A model generated the notes under the pieces. The model worked only from the letters and a program-made list of their open reading frames with translations. It did no database searches and was not told the DNA's origin. From Bacteroidaceae bacterium (GTDB lineage Bacteria; Bacteroidota; Bacteroidia; Bacteroidales; Bacteroidaceae), in NCBI GenBank assembly GCA_016284115.1, contig JAEEOD010000065.1, positions 1-8,167 of the forward strand: a stretch of DNA of 8,167 nucleotides, given 5' to 3'. Positions 1 to 6,345 of this stretch are shown here, in pieces. Position 1 is the first letter of the stretch. Each line of letters begins with the position of its first letter. The translations under genes were made by a program, and so were the position numbers.

Positions 1-200
1 ACACCCACCAGTGGTTGCACAATGATACCTGCCAATGGGGGCAAAATCCAGAAATAGCTCAGGTTATGTGGGTCGGCACCCAAAGTGGAAAAAATGCGGC
101 TGATATTGGCGCTCTGCAAAGCGTAAGCTATCTGCACGCCGAAGAAGCCGAAACTGATGTTCCAAAGCTTCCAAAAACTTTGATCAGGAATCTGTTTCAT
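1..200 (-). CDS. MFS / SLC45-like (MalT-type) sugar transporter, N-terminal part
   Basis: Only the first 66 codons are inside the window; the gene continues past the left edge. Reading the minus strand from the ATG at 198-200, the protein starts MKQIPDQSFWKLWNISFGFF and continues with GVQIAYALQSANISRIF, then GADPHNLSYFWILPPLAGII and VQPLVG. This is the characteristic first transmembrane helix and following loop of Bacteroidota glycoside/cation symporters of the MFS, related to eukaryotic SLC45 and plant sucrose transporters and often labelled MalT. The family imports disaccharides or other sugars across the inner membrane by proton symport. That is family knowledge; the substrate cannot be read here. 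The start is supported by a perfect -7 box 32 bases upstream. It is transcribed divergently from the membrane acyltransferase at 289, so a shared sugar pathway is plausible but inferred. Confidence 0.85.
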   Translation of the reverse strand, partial: MKQIPDQSFWKLWNISFGFFGVQIAYALQSANISRIFSTLGADPHNLSYFWILPPLAGIIVQPLVG

Positions 201-232
201 GATAATAATCCAATTTTAAGGTTTTAATGATA

Positions 233-240
233 CAAAGATA
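233..240 (-). promoter_or_regulatory. -7 box for the sugar transporter
   Basis: The minus strand reads TATCTTTG, an exact match to the Bacteroides housekeeping -7 consensus TAnnTTTG. It lies 32 bases before the transporter ATG, so the leader would be roughly 25-30 nt. No clear TTTG -33 box sits 19-21 bases further upstream; that place is close to the -7 box of the opposite promoter. Assignment is by consensus match and position only. Confidence 0.7.
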
Positions 241-253
241 GTTTATTTTTTAT

Positions 254-261
254 TACCTTTG
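254..261 (+). promoter_or_regulatory. -7 box for the NagX-type acyltransferase
   Basis: TACCTTTG followed by CA matches the Bacteroides -7 consensus TAnnTTTG exactly. It ends 27 bases before the ATG at 289, giving a leader of about 20 nt that is AT-rich and has no Shine-Dalgarno sequence, as is usual in Bacteroidota. It stands back-to-back with the transporter -7 box, with 13 bases between them. No good -33 TTTG is visible, as that position falls at the opposite -7 box. Confidence 0.72.
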
Positions 262-288
262 CATCATATGTTATAAAAAAATAATACT

Positions 289-1407
289 ATGGAAAAACAG
301 AAAACGCCTCAGCGCCTTCAGTCACTCGACGCCCTTAGAGGCTTCGATATGTTCTTCATCATGGGAGGTGCTACCTTGATTGCCGCTATTGCCACTTTCT
401 GGCCGAATGATTTTACCCAGTGGCTTGCTACCCAGATGAATCATGTGAAATGGGATGGATTGGCTCATCATGACACCATCTTCCCCTTGTTCCTCTTTAT
501 CGCAGGCATCTCGTTTCCCTTCTCGTTGGAGAAGCAACGTTTCCAGGGCAAAAGTGAGGGGCAGATTTACAAGAAGATTATCCGTCGAGGCTTGACGTTG
601 GTATTGTTGGGTATCATCTACAATGGCTTTTTGGGACATTGGGACTTTGCCAACGCTCGCTATGCAAGTGTGTTGGCACGCATCGGTTTGGCTTGGATGT
701 TTGGTGCCCTCATCTTCATGAATACCAAGTGGAAAACACGTGCCATCATTGTGGCAGTGATACTGGTAGGCTATTGGCTGGTATCTGCCTTTGTGGTCGC
801 TCCCGATCATCCGGGTGCTGATCCATTGACACGTGAGGGATGTTTGGCTGGCTACATCGACCGCATCTTGTTGCCTGGCAAGATTTACTATGGTGACTAT
901 GACCCTGAGGGTATTTTCAGCACTATCCCTGCTATTGCTACCGCTTTGTTGGGTATGTTTACTGGCGAGTGGATCAAATATGAAAAAGAAGGATTTACTC
1001 CAGCGAAAAAGACATTGTATATGGTCTATGCAGGCATTGCCCTTTTGGTGATTGGCTTGATTTGGAACACCTTCTATCCAGCAAATAAGATGCTGTGGTC
1101 AAGTACATTTGTAGTGTTAGTAGCTGCGTATTCAGTCCTGATGTTCGCCTTATTCTACTACATCATCGATGTAAAGAACCATCGTGGATGGATACTCTTC
1201 TTTGTGGTGATTGGTATGAATTCTATCACAATTTACTTGGCTCAACATTTCATCAACTTCCAATATATCTCTAATCGTGTATTTGGTGGACTGATTGCAA
1301 TGGTTCCTGAGACGGTACAACCTTTCTTGAACGCTGCTGGTTATGTAGCGATGTGCTGGTTGTTCCTCTACTTCCTCTATAAGAAGAAAGTATTTTTGAA
1401 GGTTTAG
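289..1407 (+). CDS. Membrane acyltransferase, HGSNAT / NagX (DUF5009) type
   Basis: A 372-residue polytopic inner-membrane protein with about ten hydrophobic segments (roughly residues 18-38, 63-80, 99-115, 127-144, 150-171, 208-226, 243-262, 270-293, 300-322 and 347-364). It opens with LDALRGFDM (13-21), the hallmark of YeiB/HGSNAT-type acyltransferases. The segment MNHVKWDGLAHHDTIFPLF (50-68) aligns by eye with the human heparan-alpha-glucosaminide N-acetyltransferase region KHASWNGLTVADLVFPWF, placing His52 at the catalytic histidine described for that enzyme. A second conserved block, DPEGIFSTIPAIATALLG (205-222), and GMNSITIYL (309-317) also fit. Homologues in Bacteroidota are often named NagX, 'N-acetylglucosamine-related transporter'. 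By family knowledge it would move an acetyl group from cytoplasmic acetyl-CoA to an amino sugar on the far side of the membrane; the acceptor is unknown. The neighbouring divergent sugar transporter suggests saccharide metabolism. Transport rather than acetylation remains possible. Confidence 0.85.
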   Translation: MEKQKTPQRLQSLDALRGFDMFFIMGGATLIAAIATFWPNDFTQWLATQMNHVKWDGLAHHDTIFPLFLFIAGISFPFSLEKQRFQGKSEGQIYKKIIRRGLTLVLLGIIYNGFLGHWDFANARYASVLARIGLAWMFGALIFMNTKWKTRAIIVAVILVGYWLVSAFVVAPDHPGADPLTREGCLAGYIDRILLPGKIYYGDYDPEGIFSTIPAIATALLGMFTGEWIKYEKEGFTPAKKTLYMVYAGIALLVIGLIWNTFYPANKMLWSSTFVVLVAAYSVLMFALFYYIIDVKNHRGWILFFVVIGMNSITIYLAQHFINFQYISNRVFGGLIAMVPETVQPFLNAAGYVAMCWLFLYFLYKKKVFLKV

Positions 1408-1428
1408 GTACATCTTATTTTGAGGTTG

Positions 1429-1463
1429 GAGAGGGGGCAACTTTACACAAGTTACTCCCTCTC
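1429..1463 (+). terminator. Hairpin after the acyltransferase gene, probable terminator
   Basis: GAGAGGG (1429-1435) pairs with CCCTCTC (1457-1463). The stem extends by a G-C and a G-T pair, passes one C/A mismatch, and continues with AACT/AGTT around the loop TTACACA. It starts 22 bases after the stop codon. There is no T-run directly after it, so it is not a textbook intrinsic terminator; it may work with the AT hairpin that follows, or stabilise the 3' end of the mRNA. Confidence 0.55.
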
Positions 1464-1470
1464 GGCATAA

Positions 1471-1490
1471 AAAATAAGTAAGCTTATTTT
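1471..1490 (+). terminator. Second, AT-rich hairpin (AAAATAAG / CTTATTTT)
   Basis: A perfect 8-bp inverted repeat, AAAATAAG - TAAG - CTTATTTT, lies 7 bases after the larger hairpin. The 3' arm ends in TTTT, so on the plus strand it could provide the release signal missing from the first hairpin. Its 3' end overlaps the putative -33 TTTG (1488-1491) of the prfC promoter. The stem contains only two G-C pairs, so it may have no role as RNA. Confidence 0.35.
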
Positions 1491-1518
1491 GTTCTGCCCT
1501 CAAAAAATCGTAACTTTG
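1488..1518 (+). promoter_or_regulatory. prfC promoter (-33 TTTG, -7 TAACTTTG)
   Basis: TTTG at 1488-1491 and TAACTTTG at 1511-1518 are separated by 19 bases, the spacing known for Bacteroides sigma-ABfr promoters. This is the only promoter in the window where both elements match. The -7 box ends 25 bases before the prfC ATG, giving a leader of about 20 nt. It lies just downstream of the two hairpins, so prfC appears to be transcribed separately from the acyltransferase gene. Confidence 0.8.
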
Positions 1519-1543
1519 CAACTTCAAATTTTTAAAGACAAAG

Positions 1544-3112
1544 ATGAACAACGAAATAGCGAGAAGACGTACGTTCGCCATTGTGGCACACCCAGATGCC
1601 GGTAAGACTTCATTGACGGAGAAGTTGCTGCTTTTTGGAGGACAGATTCAAGTAGCTGGTGCCGTAAAGAGCAACAAGATTCGCAAGACGGCCACCTCAG
1701 ACTGGATGGATATCGAGAAACAACGTGGTATCTCGGTCACTACTTCTGTGTTGGAGTTTGACTATCACGACTATAAGATCAATATCCTTGACACGCCAGG
1801 TCACCAGGACTTTGCTGAAGATACTTACCGTACCCTGACGGCAGTGGATAGTGTAATTATTGTGATTGATGCAGCTAAAGGTGTGGAGACTCAAACGTTG
1901 AAGTTGATGGACGTGTGTCGCATGAGGAATACGCCTGTGATTATCTTTGTTAATAAAATGGACCGTGAGGGTAAGGACCCATTCGACTTGCTCGACGAGT
2001 TGGAAGAGCAGCTGGAAATCAGTGTGCGTCCACTTTCGTGGCCTATCGATATGGGTCAGCGTTTCAAAGGTGTATATAATATCTATGAGCAGAAACTCAA
2101 TTTGTTTCAACCATCAAAGCAGGTGGTGACGGAAAAGGTGGAGGTAGATATCCGTACAAGTCAGTTGGAGCAACATATTGGCAAGGATCAGGCTGAACAG
2201 TTGCGTGGCGATCTGGAACTTATTTCTGGTGTTTATCCCGACTTCGACCGTCAGCAATATCTGGATGGCAAGTTGGCACCTGTGTTCTTTGGTTCTGCTT
2301 TGAACAACTTTGGCGTTCAAGAATTGTTGGACTGCTTCGTGGAGATAGCACCTTGCCCACGTCCTGTTGTGGCTACCGAACGTGAAGTGAATCCAGAAGA
2401 GCCAAAGTTTACGGGTTTTGTGTTCAAGATTACAGCAAATATTGATCCCAACCACCGTTCATGTATCGCTTTCTGTAAGGTATGCTCAGGTAGATTTGAA
2501 AGAAATACGCCTTATTATCATGTACGCCACGATAAGACGATGCGCTTTACTTCTCCAGTTCAGTTTATGGCGCAACGTAAGAGTACGGTGGATGAGGCTT
2601 GGGCAGGTGACATTATCGGTTTGCCTGATAATGGTATCTTCAAGATTGGCGACACCTTGACGGAAGGTGAACATTTGCATTTCCGTGGGTTACCTAGTTT
2701 CTCGCCAGAGATGTTCAAGTATATCGAGAATGCAGACCCGATGAAACAAAAACAGTTGGCTAAAGGTATCGACCAGTTGATGGACGAGGGTGTAGCTCAG
2801 CTCTTTGTGAATCAGTTCAATGGACGTAAAATTATTGGTACTGTGGGCCAGTTGCAGTTTGAGGTGATTCAGTATCGCTTGCTGAACGAGTACAATGCCA
2901 GTTGCCGTTGGGAGCCTGTACACTTGTACAAGGCATGTTGGATAGAAAGTGACGATGAGACTGAGTTACAGGACTTCATGAAGCGTAAGTACCAGTATAT
3001 GGCTAAGGATCGTGAGGGAAGGGATGTCTATCTGGCGGACAGTGCTTATGTCTTGTCAATGGCTCAACAGGACTTCAAGCATATCAAATTCCACTTTACT
3101 TCTGAGTTTTAG
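1544..3112 (+). CDS. prfC: Peptide chain release factor 3 (RF3)
   Basis: A 522-residue translational GTPase, close to the 529 residues of E. coli RF3. All G motifs are intact: G1 AHPDAGKT (15-22), switch I RGISVTTS (61-68), G3 DTPGHQDF (83-90), G4 NKMD (137-140) and G5 GSALN (250-254). [17 protein letters not shown] is typical of RF3 and separates it from EF-G. The rest holds the EF-Tu-like domain II (about 285-380) and the RF3-specific domain III with VGQLQFEV (434-441). RF3 binds the ribosome after peptide release and uses GTP to eject RF1 or RF2, recycling them. The ATG is chosen because the G1 motif follows at the usual distance and the promoter lies just upstream. The TAG stop overlaps the stop of the convergent FemAB-like gene by four bases. 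Nothing looks truncated or frameshifted. Confidence 0.98.
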   Translation: MNNEIARRRTFAIVAHPDAGKTSLTEKLLLFGGQIQVAGAVKSNKIRKTATSDWMDIEKQRGISVTTSVLEFDYHDYKINILDTPGHQDFAEDTYRTLTAVDSVIIVIDAAKGVETQTLKLMDVCRMRNTPVIIFVNKMDREGKDPFDLLDELEEQLEISVRPLSWPIDMGQRFKGVYNIYEQKLNLFQPSKQVVTEKVEVDIRTSQLEQHIGKDQAEQLRGDLELISGVYPDFDRQQYLDGKLAPVFFGSALNNFGVQELLDCFVEIAPCPRPVVATEREVNPEEPKFTGFVFKITANIDPNHRSCIAFCKVCSGRFERNTPYYHVRHDKTMRFTSPVQFMAQRKSTVDEAWAGDIIGLPDNGIFKIGDTLTEGEHLHFRGLPSFSPEMFKYIENADPMKQKQLAKGIDQLMDEGVAQLFVNQFNGRKIIGTVGQLQFEVIQYRLLNEYNASCRWEPVHLYKACWIESDDETELQDFMKRKYQYMAKDREGRDVYLADSAYVLSMAQQDFKHIKFHFTSEF

Positions 3113-4110
3113 CTATAAAACCATAGGCAGAGTTTATTTAGCCAACGCCATCGGAATTGGAACCAACGACGAGTGCTGATTTGTTCACCACCAAAGCGTA
3201 GGACGAAATCACGATAGCCATGTTTGCGGAAAGGTGTTCCAACATCCATAAACTCCAAGTGTTTGAAACCACGTTCTTTGGCATCTGTCAAAGCTTTCCA
3301 AACTGCCAAAACACTGGGGTATTGACGCAGATAGGTTTTGTTCATTCCCCCCGAGAACCATACGAAAGCTGAGCTACCTGAGTAGATACAGACACATCCG
3401 CCAATGATCTTTTGGTGGTATTTCACTATAAATATCTTGAAGCTTTGCCAAGACTCACCTATGTGTACGTCCTTGATACCTTTCTGTATTTGGTGGAAGA
3501 ACTCGATGGCGGGGAAATGTTTTCTTATCTTCGAAAGATAATTACGTTTTAGCATCTTGCCAAATTCATTGATGTCTTCCTCTGTATCAGCCGTCTCCAC
3601 TACAGCTCCATTCTTCAAGCCTATGCGCACCTGTCTTCTTCTGGAGGTGCTGAATGACTGCTCTATAGCCAAGTCATCAAAACTGTTGCGTACCCTGAGC
3701 CAGTTGACAGGGAAAAACTGCTCTTGACGGAAAATGCCATAGCCTGACAGAGGTGCTTGCAGGTTTCTTACCTCTATTACAAAGCAACCCATGCGATTGG
3801 CATATCGTTTGACTTCTTTCAGCATTTCGCTGAGCAGGGTCTCACGTTGGTCATCTGGACAAAAATACTCGCCCGTGCCATAGGATACACATCGTCGAAT
3901 ACTATAAAAAGGTATGAAGCGAACGATGCGTTGCACCACCACCAGCATCTTCGATAAGATAGTTCCTTCGTCGCTGACTGTCAGTAACAAGGGATGACAC
4001 CCAGGTGTTCCTTCAAAGATGTGGAACAGGGCAGTGGAGTGGAAAGTGTCGTTTCCTGGTAGGTTGGGCACATAACTTCCTCGGTAATATGAAGTCAGTT
4101 TTAACGCCAT
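3109..4110 (-). CDS. FemAB-like GNAT-fold acyltransferase
   Basis: A 333-residue soluble protein when started at the ATG at 4108-4110 ([11 protein letters not shown]). The frame stays open upstream to 4185, but those 25 residues would overlap the divergent TPR gene and span this gene's own -7 box, so the shorter start is preferred. Early [20 protein letters not shown] (17-36) matches the N-terminus common to Bacteroidota GNAT/FemAB-like proteins. [17 protein letters not shown] (152-168) resembles the basic segment of the FemAB-like acetyltransferase family (Acetyltransf_6). [18 protein letters not shown] (264-281), LEFMDVG (285-291) and [13 protein letters not shown] (297-309) form the expected C-terminal GNAT half. 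Such proteins transfer an acyl or aminoacyl group from CoA or tRNA to cell-wall or surface-glycan precursors; donor and acceptor here are unknown. The tail (about 315-333) is rich in Arg and Trp/Phe and might touch the membrane (inference). It overlaps prfC by four bases, stop on stop. Confidence 0.78.
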   Translation of the reverse strand: MALKLTSYYRGSYVPNLPGNDTFHSTALFHIFEGTPGCHPLLLTVSDEGTILSKMLVVVQRIVRFIPFYSIRRCVSYGTGEYFCPDDQRETLLSEMLKEVKRYANRMGCFVIEVRNLQAPLSGYGIFRQEQFFPVNWLRVRNSFDDLAIEQSFSTSRRRQVRIGLKNGAVVETADTEEDINEFGKMLKRNYLSKIRKHFPAIEFFHQIQKGIKDVHIGESWQSFKIFIVKYHQKIIGGCVCIYSGSSAFVWFSGGMNKTYLRQYPSVLAVWKALTDAKERGFKHLEFMDVGTPFRKHGYRDFVLRFGGEQISTRRWFQFRWRWLNKLCLWFYS

Positions 4111-4116
4111 ATGTGG

Positions 4117-4124
4117 CAAAAGTA
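4117..4124 (-). promoter_or_regulatory. -7 box for the FemAB-like gene (near-leaderless)
   Basis: The minus strand reads TACTTTTG, matching TAnnTTTG, and only six bases separate it from the ATG at 4110. With the usual start a few bases after the box, the mRNA would have almost no leader. This supports the start at 4110 over 4185, because the longer frame would begin upstream of the promoter. No -33 TTTG is seen. Confidence 0.6.
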
Positions 4125-4137
4125 TAAAAAAAGTTTG

Positions 4138-4145
4138 TAATTTTG
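4138..4145 (+). promoter_or_regulatory. -7 box for the TPR gene
   Basis: TAATTTTG followed by CA matches the TAnnTTTG consensus and ends 16 bases before the ATG at 4162, so the leader is short, about 10 nt. It lies back-to-back with the FemAB-like gene's -7 box with 13 bases between. The leader also contains ATGTGA (4152-4157), a bare start-stop pair five bases... upstream of the real ATG. The -33 position shows no TTTG. Confidence 0.65.
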
Positions 4146-4161
4146 CATAAAATGTGAGATA

Positions 4162-6345
4162 ATGGACGGAAATAATATAGAACATCAGTATAATGAGGTA
4201 ATGAATCTTTTGGCCGATAACCGACTGAAGGAGGCGTTAATATTGTTATCCGCCATATCTCAATCGTGTGGTGATTATCTGTTGCAACAAGAGTTGAATG
4301 GCATTCAAACTTCTTACAACTATATGCTGCAATATATGGAGCAGGGTATGATTGACCTTGAGCGTGACAACCTGTATCATGAGTTGATTGTTAAAACCTA
4401 CGCGCTGACAGACCAGATACACATATCCTTGTTGGATGATGTGTCTAATCACTTGTACCATAGAGTGAGAAAACAACTGAAGCAGCATCCGTTACAAGTT
4501 ACATTGTCTTCCCTTCTTAATACCTTGGAATCGTTTAGTGATAGTATCAGTCTGTATCAATTGCTCAACGACGAAGAGAAATTGCAGAAAGACTTGCAGA
4601 CGCATGAGTCAGCCTTGAAAAATATGTTTACGCTGGTGTGGACAAACAATCGTTGGCTATCGTCTGAAAAAAACATCGCATACAAGTATCTTTCGTCTGA
4701 GCTTATCACTTCCAATGACTTGTCTCTGTTTGTAGGTGCCGTGACGTTGAGTCTCTTGTGTTGTTTTGATGAGACTAAACTATTATGGTTGATGGAAGCT
4801 TTCTACCACAAAGATAACCAAGTGAAGGCACGTGCACAAGTAGGTTTCGTGTTGGTAGTACATCAGTATGCTGATCGTATCAATCTATATCCTGGTATTC
4901 ATACTCGGATCAGTCTGCTACAAGAGGAATTGCCGGATTTTTCTCGTGATACTAACAGCATCTACATGCAATTGCTGAGGAGTCAGGATACCGAACGTAT
5001 CAACAAAACCGTGAATGAGGAGATTATGCCTGAGGTGATGAAGAATATCCAGCAAAGGCAACAAAAGCCGTTTAATGATGAGGGCGAAGAGATGGATATG
5101 AACCCAGAATGGATGTTTGATTTAGGGTCGAAGCTCAACAACAAGATGCGCAAGATTGGCGAACTGCAACAGGAAGGCGGGGATATCAACATGGCTAACT
5201 TTTCTCGCATGAAAGGTTTCACATTTTTTAATGAGATTCATAACTGGTTTTATCCCTTCGAGCTGATGCATTCGGAGGTGGTCAAGGTATTAGGCTCCGA
5301 CATGAACGATAAGAACAAGTGGGAGTTGGGACTGCTTAAAATGGGTGTATTTTGTAGTAGTGACTGCTATTCCTTAATTTTCATGATGCAGCAAATTCCT
5401 GCCAACCAACGTAAACTAGCTTTCGGCGGATTGTTGAACGAAGATATGGAAATGTTATTCGAAGAGGATGAGGTAGAGAAGCATGTCATGAAGGCCAGTT
5501 CGATGGATGTTATTAGCAGGTTCTATATCCAAGACCTCTACCGTTTTTTCAAGCTTAGTCAAGTGAAGAAAGAGTTTCATAATCTTTTTGACGACGACCT
5601 TCAACTTCAAGATAACCCCTTGCTGAAGCCGTTGTTGTATCGGTCGGACTTTATCAGAAAAGTAGCCGATCTTTATTTCAAGACTGAAAGGTTTGAAAAG
5701 GCCCTTAGGCTGTATGAAAGTTTGGATGCGTTGCAAGCAGCTGACAAGGATGTTTTTCAGCGAATGGGTTACTGCCATGAGGTGGCGTATCATGCTATGG
5801 ACAAAGCTATACAATCTTACAATCAAGCTAATTTAATCAATCCAGACAACAAATGGACGCTTAAACATTTGGCTTTTTGTTATCGTCGCATAGGAGCATT
5901 TAATAAAGCGCAGGCTTGCTTCGAGGAACTCTTGCAAATTGAGCCTGATAACCTGTCATATACCTATGGTTTGGGTGGGTGCTTGATGGAACAAAACAAT
6001 TTCCATGAGGCGTTGCAGTGTTTCTACAAGATGGATTTGGTGGAAGATAACAACGTCAAAGCGTGGCGAGGTATCGCTTGGTGCAATTTCATGTTAGACA
6101 AACTGGAGCAGGCAGAACAATATTACAACAAACTCATCTGTTTGCAACCCAATAGCAATGATTGGCTGAATGCTGGGCATGTGGCTTGGTGTAATGGAAA
6201 TATCAAATCTGCCATTGAGCGTTACCAGAAAGCAGCAGGTCACAATTTTCCTCTGTTTCGTACTCTTTATCTCAAGGATAGGGATCTGATGCAACAAAAA
6301 GGTATTAGCAATACCGATTATTTACTTATGTTAGATTTGCTTTAG
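4162..6345 (+). CDS. Large cytoplasmic TPR-repeat protein of unknown function
   Basis: A 727-residue protein with no signal peptide and no transmembrane segment, so it probably stays in the cytoplasm. The C-terminal third carries about six tetratricopeptide repeats: roughly 496-523, 530-562, 563-597, 598-631, 632-665 and 666-694. The clearest are LKHLAFCYRRIGAFNKAQAC (567-586) with IEPDN, and WRGIAWCNFMLDKLEQAEQY (635-654) with LQPNS. TPRs build helical scaffolds that bind other proteins. The first 290 residues are leucine-rich and helical without a recognisable domain; a charged linker with QQRQQKPFNDEGEEMDM (297-313) leads to a middle block (about 315-490) with many aromatic and acidic residues. 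I see no catalytic motif. I recognise it only as a conserved-looking Bacteroidales TPR protein; partner and role are unknown. It shares a promoter region with the FemAB-like gene and its stop overlaps that of maf. Confidence 0.85.
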   Translation: MDGNNIEHQYNEVMNLLADNRLKEALILLSAISQSCGDYLLQQELNGIQTSYNYMLQYMEQGMIDLERDNLYHELIVKTYALTDQIHISLLDDVSNHLYHRVRKQLKQHPLQVTLSSLLNTLESFSDSISLYQLLNDEEKLQKDLQTHESALKNMFTLVWTNNRWLSSEKNIAYKYLSSELITSNDLSLFVGAVTLSLLCCFDETKLLWLMEAFYHKDNQVKARAQVGFVLVVHQYADRINLYPGIHTRISLLQEELPDFSRDTNSIYMQLLRSQDTERINKTVNEEIMPEVMKNIQQRQQKPFNDEGEEMDMNPEWMFDLGSKLNNKMRKIGELQQEGGDINMANFSRMKGFTFFNEIHNWFYPFELMHSEVVKVLGSDMNDKNKWELGLLKMGVFCSSDCYSLIFMMQQIPANQRKLAFGGLLNEDMEMLFEEDEVEKHVMKASSMDVISRFYIQDLYRFFKLSQVKKEFHNLFDDDLQLQDNPLLKPLLYRSDFIRKVADLYFKTERFEKALRLYESLDALQAADKDVFQRMGYCHEVAYHAMDKAIQSYNQANLINPDNKWTLKHLAFCYRRIGAFNKAQACFEELLQIEPDNLSYTYGLGGCLMEQNNFHEALQCFYKMDLVEDNNVKAWRGIAWCNFMLDKLEQAEQYYNKLICLQPNSNDWLNAGHVAWCNGNIKSAIERYQKAAGHNFPLFRTLYLKDRDLMQQKGISNTDYLLMLDLL

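Noticed and set aside
15..227. Open plus-strand frame of 70 codons at the left edge
   Set aside because: It lies opposite a clear minus-strand MFS transporter N-terminus with its own -7 box; the plus-strand peptide shows no family features and its start has no promoter.
322..810. Long open minus-strand frame (162 codons) inside the acyltransferase gene
   Set aside because: The plus-strand protein has strong HGSNAT/NagX motifs and membrane segments; the antisense peptide is low-complexity His/Gln-rich and looks like a shadow frame.
1150..1581. Minus-strand frame of 143 codons spanning the acyltransferase end and the prfC promoter
   Set aside because: It crosses two hairpins and a well-formed promoter and the start of prfC; no recognisable protein features.
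4111..4185. 25-residue N-terminal extension of the FemAB-like protein
   Set aside because: It would overlap the divergent TPR gene and both -7 boxes, and the conserved N-terminus begins near the internal Met at 4110.
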